The notes under the pieces are model-generated. The model was not told where the DNA came from. It did not search any database and saw nothing but the letters and a program-made list of their open reading frames with translations. The position numbers were made by a program, and so were the translations under genes. This document shows, in pieces, positions 20,084 through 24,114 of a DNA stretch of 24,114 bases; the stretch's first letter is position 1, and the number at the start of each line of letters is the position of its first letter. Source of the stretch: a virus; IMG/VR virus record IMGVR_UViG_3300021964_000522, positions 1-24,114 of that record; one strand, written 5' to 3'.

Positions 20084-20539
20084 ATGGCGTGGTCCTACGA
20101 TTCATACAACCTTAGTAACGCCGATATCACAGGTCGTTTAAATAGCGTAAGGCTTTTGGTTGGTGATATAAATGCAAATGACCAACAAGTGCAAGATGAA
20201 GAAATTGTTTTTGCCCTCGCTGAGTCAAACAACAATATCTATGCAGCCTCTAGTTGGGTCGCTAGGACCATTGCCTCTCAATACTCCCGCCGTGTGAATA
20301 CGACGCTAGATGGCGCTCTCTCTGCTGACTACTCAGACTTAGCTGAACAATACTATAAGTTGGCAGAAGATCTTGAGTATCGCGGTAAGACAAACGGTGC
20401 CATTCTAGGTGTTGCTGCTGGTGGTTTGACTATCTCAGATATCCAAGCTGTCCGTGCCAATACGAACCGTGTAGAGGGTTCTTTCCGTCGTGATAGGTTC
20501 CGTAATCCTCCGGGGTATGAAAGCCCTGAATACGAATAA
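20084..20539 (+). CDS. Head-tail connector (adaptor) protein
   Basis: The 151-residue protein (MAWSYDSYNLSNADITGRLN) carries SVRLLVGDINANDQQVQDEE and a helical ALAESNNNIYAASSWVARTI stretch typical of head completion adaptors (gp6-like or Ad1), which form a ring below the portal. A C-terminal Arg-rich tail (RVEGSFRRDRFRNPPGYESP) may contact DNA or the portal. The place between capsid and head-closure genes supports it. Confidence 0.75.
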   Translation: MAWSYDSYNLSNADITGRLNSVRLLVGDINANDQQVQDEEIVFALAESNNNIYAASSWVARTIASQYSRRVNTTLDGALSADYSDLAEQYYKLAEDLEYRGKTNGAILGVAAGGLTISDIQAVRANTNRVEGSFRRDRFRNPPGYESPEYE

Positions 20540-20550
20540 GGGGGTCAGCA

Positions 20551-20913
20551 ATGTCCTTTAGGTCCGCAGATCTTCTTAGGCTTATCAACGAACATGGCAA
20601 GAACCTGACATTTACCACTAAGGGTTCTATGACTTACAATCCAGTAACTGGTGGGACTACAGGCACAGATACGACAAAGACAGTCAAAGGTTATTTTTAT
20701 AACTACAGTGCTAGTGATATTACAGGAACTAGTATTGTCATTGGTGATCGTCGTCTCGTTATTTCCACTGTGGATACCTCTGGCGCTACAATCACAGCCC
20801 CTAAGAAGGGCGACACATTTGCTGGTGAGGGCGACACTATGGTTGTCGTTTCTGTTGAGCGTATCATGTCTGGCGACAATCCTGTCTGCTACATTTGCCA
20901 GACGAGGGAATAA
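20551..20913 (+). CDS. Head closure protein
   Basis: At 120 residues, with short strands and GDRRLVISTVDTSGATITAP and GEGDTMVVVSVERIMSGDNP, it resembles gp16- or Hc1-like head closure proteins, which seal the neck after packaging and join the adaptor to the tail. It begins MSFRSADLLRLINEHGKNLT and is followed by the gp10-like gene with a one-base overlap. Assignment relies on size, beta pattern and synteny. Confidence 0.7.
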   Translation: MSFRSADLLRLINEHGKNLTFTTKGSMTYNPVTGGTTGTDTTKTVKGYFYNYSASDITGTSIVIGDRRLVISTVDTSGATITAPKKGDTFAGEGDTMVVVSVERIMSGDNPVCYICQTRE

Positions 20914-21341
20914 TGCTTAGGGTTCAAGTAAACCGTGGCCTAGACGGTAAGTTCCAGAAGCTAGAGAACATGCTTGAAGGCTACAGGGATTTATATCTTG
21001 AGGGTATGTCTGAGCAACTAGTTCTTAATTCCCCTGTGGACACTGGCACATACATTACTGGGCATCATGTAGGGGCAAGTGCTGTAGGTGCGACAAGAAG
21101 TTCTGAGGGTAAGCCAAGGCAACAGCCTTATGAGCCTTATGCACAAGAGGGTCTAAACCAACTCTTTGCCGAGATTAACACACTCCCTGATGCAGCAACT
21201 CAAGTGGTTTTCTCTAACGACACCTTCCACTCGGATGAAGTTGAATACGAACATGGGTATGCTCCCTACCGTAAGACAGCCCGTGAGCATAGTCGAGTAG
21301 CAGCCCAAGCAGCAGCAGAAGCAAAGGCTAGAAACACATGA
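20913..21341 (+). CDS. HK97 gp10-like neck protein
   Basis: ATG 20913 overlaps the previous TAA and is preferred over the in-frame TTG at 20895. The 142-residue protein has LVLNSPVDTGTYITGHHVGA near residues 33-52, the SPVDTG motif typical of HK97 gp10-like proteins, then NDTFHSDEVEYEHGYAPYRK and an Ala-rich helical end. These proteins sit at the neck between head closure and tail terminator, matching the gene order here. Confidence 0.8.
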   Translation: MLRVQVNRGLDGKFQKLENMLEGYRDLYLEGMSEQLVLNSPVDTGTYITGHHVGASAVGATRSSEGKPRQQPYEPYAQEGLNQLFAEINTLPDAATQVVFSNDTFHSDEVEYEHGYAPYRKTAREHSRVAAQAAAEAKARNT

Positions 21342-21748
21342 GTGTAATCTATAAGAAGATCCGGGCTGCACTTGAGAAGCACCTTGTCGATAGCTCCTTT
21401 AATCTTCCCTCTATTGCTTGGGAGAATGTAGATTTCTCTCCGACAACTGGCACTGCCTTTATTAAGGTTCAGTTCCAACCCACCTCTCGTCGCCCTTCAG
21501 TGATGGGAACTAACCCTGAGCATCGTTATCAGGGTATTATGACCATCTTGTGCTATTCCCCCGAGGGGTCTGGTCCCGGCAATAGTCAGACACTGACAGA
21601 TCAGCTTTTGGCTAGGTTCAACTCTACGACAGACATTTCCTTTGATGGTGTGATTGTCTCTGTAGAATACTCGCAACAAGAATCATCCTACATCAATAGC
21701 CCGTGGTATGTGACACCTATCACAGTGGCTTGGTATATCTACGATTGA
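21338..21748 (+). CDS. Tail terminator protein (DUF4128-like)
   Basis: The 136-residue protein (MSVIYKKIRAALEKHLVDSS) has an N-terminal helix followed by strands FIKVQFQPTSRRPSVMGTNP, YQGIMTILCYSPEG and a helix NSQTLTDQLLARFNS, the pattern of DUF4128 or gpU-type tail terminators, which cap the tail tube and join it to the head. It overlaps the gp10-like gene by ATGA. Confidence 0.8.
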   Translation: MSVIYKKIRAALEKHLVDSSFNLPSIAWENVDFSPTTGTAFIKVQFQPTSRRPSVMGTNPEHRYQGIMTILCYSPEGSGPGNSQTLTDQLLARFNSTTDISFDGVIVSVEYSQQESSYINSPWYVTPITVAWYIYD

Positions 21749-21765
21749 GATAAAGGAGGCCACAC

Positions 21766-22713
21766 ATGGCATTTTCTCAGGGGTCTCGCACCCGTCTTTC
21801 CATTCTCCCCGAAGTAACCTTTGGCACTACGCCTGCTGGTAACTTTACGGAACTTCCGTTTACTACTCATTCGCTTAACCTGAGCAAAGAACGTGTGACG
21901 GGTAACGACATCCAGTCTGACCGTATGCCCCGTGTGGACCGTCATGGTAACCGCACTGCTGCTGGTGATATTGTCGTTGACCTCCGTAATGGCAACTACG
22001 ACAGCCTGCTTGAAAGCCTGTTGTTTGGTGCTTGGGATGATAGCCCAGCTTCTGCACCTGACCAACTTAAAGTTGGCACTACCCTCAAGTCGTTGTCGAT
22101 TGAAGACTACCTGTCGGACATTGACCAAGCCAAACTTTTCACTGGTATGGTTGTGTCTCAGGCTTCGTTCTCCATGCAGCCTAACCAAATGGTTACTACC
22201 ACCTTCTCTATGGTTGGTAAGGACATGGGCCTCTCGGCAACTGAGAAGACTGTCGATGCTGCTGTTGTCAACCAGCCGTTTGATGCCTATAGCGGTGACT
22301 TCCGTATTGGCAACCATGATGGCGCTCTGTCTGCCCTGACTGCTGTGACTTCGATTGACTTCACCATTAACAACAACCTGAACCCGACCTTCGTGATTGG
22401 TGAAAGCACTACTCCCCAGCTTGAGTTTGGTCGTTGTGAAGTTGAAGGCACTATCACTGCTTATATCGAAGATGCTACTCTCTTGAACCGTTTCCTTAAC
22501 GAGACTGAGACTGCCTTTGATGTGTCGGTCAATGACCCCTCTGGCACCAACGAATATAAGTTCTTCTTCCCCAAAGTCAAGATTAACTCGGCTGATACTC
22601 CTGTGGAGAACCCGCAGAGCCGCTTGGTTACTCTGTCGTTTGTCGCTCTCTATGACGACTCGGTTGGTGGTGAAGAATCCAACATTGTGATCTATCGCCC
22701 CGATAGCACCTAA
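21766..22713 (+). CDS. Major tail tube protein
   Basis: The 315-residue protein (MAFSQGSRTRLSILPEVTFG) has the PEVTFGTTPAG opening, KERVTGNDIQSDRMPRVDRH and AAGDIVVDLRNGNYDSLLES of Phage_tube_2-type tail tube proteins, with alternating strands to the C-terminus. It would polymerise into the tail tube around the tape measure. The start is supported by AAAGGAGG. Codon bias is strong, as in the capsid gene. Confidence 0.88.
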   Translation: MAFSQGSRTRLSILPEVTFGTTPAGNFTELPFTTHSLNLSKERVTGNDIQSDRMPRVDRHGNRTAAGDIVVDLRNGNYDSLLESLLFGAWDDSPASAPDQLKVGTTLKSLSIEDYLSDIDQAKLFTGMVVSQASFSMQPNQMVTTTFSMVGKDMGLSATEKTVDAAVVNQPFDAYSGDFRIGNHDGALSALTAVTSIDFTINNNLNPTFVIGESTTPQLEFGRCEVEGTITAYIEDATLLNRFLNETETAFDVSVNDPSGTNEYKFFFPKVKINSADTPVENPQSRLVTLSFVALYDDSVGGEESNIVIYRPDST

Positions 22714-22755
22714 CGCTATCCGCTGAATCCCCTCTGGGGCTAGGCTAGGGGGCTA

Positions 22756-22797
22756 TGTCGGGTGGTCCTCTAGCCGCTTTAATTAAACTACCCGACA
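22756..22797 (+). promoter_or_regulatory. Hairpin between tail tube and tail chaperone genes
   Basis: TGTCGGGTGGT (22756-22766) pairs with ACTACCCGACA (22787-22797), 11 pairs with one G-U, around a 20-base loop. CCCGACA occurs again in direct orientation at 22807-22813 and 22823-22829, the last overlapping the next ATG. A smaller CCCC-TCT-GGGG stem lies just upstream, near 22727-22737. The element could lower chaperone and tape measure expression relative to the tail tube by attenuation, mRNA processing or occlusion of the start. Confidence 0.6.
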
Positions 22798-22828
22798 CCC
22801 TTACCTCCCGACAATAAGGATACCCGAC

Positions 22829-23218
22829 ATGGATCTTAAAGATCTCACCCCGACAAGCGAAACTATCGAAGTCAAGATTGTCCACCCTACGACCCGTGAG
22901 CCTTTCCTAAATGATGATGGCTCTCAGATGGCTGTAGAAGTATATGCCCCTCATACGAAGAATTACAAGACCGCTGTGTATAAGCAAGCGTCTGCTCGTA
23001 TGAAGATGTCTAAAGGTGACGACATCGACTTTGAAGCTCTAGAGAATGCCAGTATTGACCTGTTGGCTGGTATCACGAAGTCTTGGAACATTACTTACGA
23101 CAGTAAGAAACCCAAGCTGACTGAGGCTAAAGCCAAGGAAGTTTACGACACGGTCTTCTGGCTTAAGACGCAAGTCGAGGAGGCTATTAATACCTTTGAG
23201 GTTTTTACCAAGAACTGA
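22829..23218 (+). CDS. Tail assembly chaperone, short form (gpG-like)
   Basis: The 129-residue protein (MDLKDLTPTSETIEVKIVHP) lies between the tail tube and tape measure genes, where the gpG-like chaperone is expected, and is helical and charged (FEALENASIDLLAGITKSWN; KAKEVYDTVFWLKTQVEEAI). It would bind the tape measure and guide tail tube assembly. Its last codons, GAG GTT TTT ACC, contain a candidate -1 slip site, and the -1 frame continues as a long open frame. Confidence 0.8.
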   Translation: MDLKDLTPTSETIEVKIVHPTTREPFLNDDGSQMAVEVYAPHTKNYKTAVYKQASARMKMSKGDDIDFEALENASIDLLAGITKSWNITYDSKKPKLTEAKAKEVYDTVFWLKTQVEEAINTFEVFTKN

Positions 23219-23556
23219 TCGGTAGATTAACTGCTTATGCTGAACACCAGTTTCAACTAAGCAAGACCGATCAGAATGGTGTTACCGTTAGAGCGCATTT
23301 AGAGACAGTGGAGAAGCAGACCGGGAGGAGACCAGCAGAATTAGAGGGACCAGAGTTCCCCTATCAACTGTCTCATCTTTGGTCTGCTTTCTTGTTTCTA
23401 AACTCAGGTAGAGCTTCAGGTTTTAATGGCCCCCAAGGTTTGTCGTTCTCTGAGATTAAGGCTTGGTCCGAACTGACTGCTACACCCGTATCTCCTGCGG
23501 ATGTAGAAATAATAAAGAAACTAGACTCTGCATACTTGAGGGTAGCGAATGGCTGA
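22829..23556 (+). CDS. Tail assembly chaperone, frameshifted long form (gpGT-like)
   Basis: The -1 frame is open from 23200 to the TGA at 23554-23556 and has no good start of its own except a GTG at 23308 inside the conserved part. Slippage at GGTTTTT (23200-23206) would give 126 shared residues plus 116 new ones (about 242 in all), continuing YQELIGRLTAYAEHQFQLSK. The new part contains RRPAELEGPEFPYQLSHLWS and LSFSEIKAWSELTATPV, the pattern of T-type tail chaperone extensions. Lambda GT-type frameshifting is standard in siphoviruses; the site here is not the most common heptamer. End overlaps the tape measure start. Confidence 0.7.
23200..23206 (+). other. Candidate -1 ribosomal frameshift site
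   Basis: In the zero frame the site reads G-GTT-TTT, followed by ACC. After a -1 slip the A-site codon is still TTT, and the P-site changes from GTT to GGT. The last -1-frame stop before it is at 23197-23199, so the only usable window is 23200-23218, and this heptamer is the only homopolymer-rich stretch in it. Confidence 0.6.
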
Positions 23557-24114
23557 TCTTGTCCTTTCTGTTGACGTAACTTCTCTTGCTGATGCAAAGA
23601 GGAAGCTGGACGGTTTCCAGAAGGCTATGAATGGCCTGACTGTCAATCGACTTGCCGCTGGTGTAGACAGTCTGCAAAATAATATTAAGCAGCTTGTAAA
23701 TGCTCAAGCCAGAGGTGTTATCAGCACAGGGGCTTATGAAAAGGGTCTCTTGCAAATCAAGAGAGCTTACGAGCAGCTTGGCTATAGCAGCCAGAAGGCA
23801 ACCTCCGAGGTTCGTCGGTTTGCCGCACAAATTGAGCAACAGAGGGCAAGCCAAGTAAGTCTTGCTAGTGCTGCTCACACGTCTTCTCGTGGCATGAATG
23901 CTATGGGCGTTGGTATGCAGCAAGCTGGTTATCAGGTAGGTGACTTTCTTGTTCAGGTTCAGTCTGGCACAAATGCTATGGTGGCCTTCGGTCAACAGGC
24001 GACACAGTTGGTCGGTATCCTACCCATGTTCAATTCCGTTATGGGGATCAGCGGAACAAAGTTAATTGGTTTGTCGGCTGGTTTGGGTATTGCCATCCCC
24101 CTGCTAACTGCTAT
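23549..24114 (+). CDS. Tape measure protein, N-terminal part
   Basis: ATG 23549 overlaps the stop of the frameshift product, and the frame stays open to the window end (188 codons). The protein starts MADLVLSVDVTSLADAKRKL, is helical with coiled-coil character, and has the GMQQAGYQVGDFLVQVQSGT motif followed by NAMVAFGQQATQLVGILP, a near-constant element of tape measure proteins in siphoviruses of this kind. A hydrophobic helix begins near residue 170 (GLSAGLGIAIPLL). It sets tail length and is likely injected with DNA. Confidence 0.88.
   Translation, partial: MADLVLSVDVTSLADAKRKLDGFQKAMNGLTVNRLAAGVDSLQNNIKQLVNAQARGVISTGAYEKGLLQIKRAYEQLGYSSQKATSEVRRFAAQIEQQRASQVSLASAAHTSSRGMNAMGVGMQQAGYQVGDFLVQVQSGTNAMVAFGQQATQLVGILPMFNSVMGISGTKLIGLSAGLGIAIPLLTA

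Overview
The window is a block of a tailed double-stranded DNA phage (or prophage) with siphovirus-type architecture. It contains a complete packaging and head module, neck genes, a tail tube protein, a frameshifted tail assembly chaperone and the start of a tape measure protein. No integrase, RNA polymerase, tRNA gene, rRNA gene or CRISPR array is visible. The host cannot be read directly. The style of several proteins (fibre modules with GNATDFGDL blades, a 23-residue VTTGxPxVG-type repeat protein, a tape measure with a GYQVGDFLVQVQSGTNAM-type motif) and clustering of GANTC, the CcrM methylation site of alphaproteobacteria, point to a marine or aquatic alphaproteobacterial host. That is inference.

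Layout. (1) 1-1212, minus strand: seven tightly spaced small early-type genes (one cut by the window edge). Only one resembles a known phage family (SH3-like fold). (2) 1213-1725: a dense control region with a leftward promoter, three 20-bp-spaced iterons, five leader repeats, a 15-bp palindrome and a rightward promoter. (3) 1726-3437, plus strand: a self-contained cassette of a GP88-family cysteine-rich protein plus five small genes, ended by a strong intrinsic terminator at 3480-3506. (4) 3507-4301: a mostly non-coding stretch with a near-consensus promoter (3750-3778), one possible small basic ORF, and an AT-rich cluster of perfect dyads just upstream of the terminase genes. (5) 4302-7412: small and large terminase and portal. 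(6) 7418-16203: an 8.8-kb block of fibre, adhesin and other probable virion proteins sitting between portal and protease, an unusual place for such genes. It includes two tandem six-blade propeller-like fibres with identical gene junctions and a 989-residue repeat protein. (7) 16203-19571: a three-domain prohead protease, a scaffold with an apparent internal start, a decoration protein and the major capsid protein. (8) 19640-21748: head-tail connectors and tail terminator. (9) 21766-24114: tail tube, tail chaperone with a -1 frameshift, and the N-terminus of the tape measure.

The structural genes are all on the plus strand, mostly overlapping by 1-11 bases or separated by a few bases, so they are likely co-transcribed and translationally coupled. 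GANTC sites are crowded into regions 2-4 (about 30 in 2.1 kb by hand count over 1400-3510) and nearly absent from the terminase-portal region (about 2 in 3.1 kb), which suggests that the control region and GP88 cassette have a different history or are under methylation-linked control.
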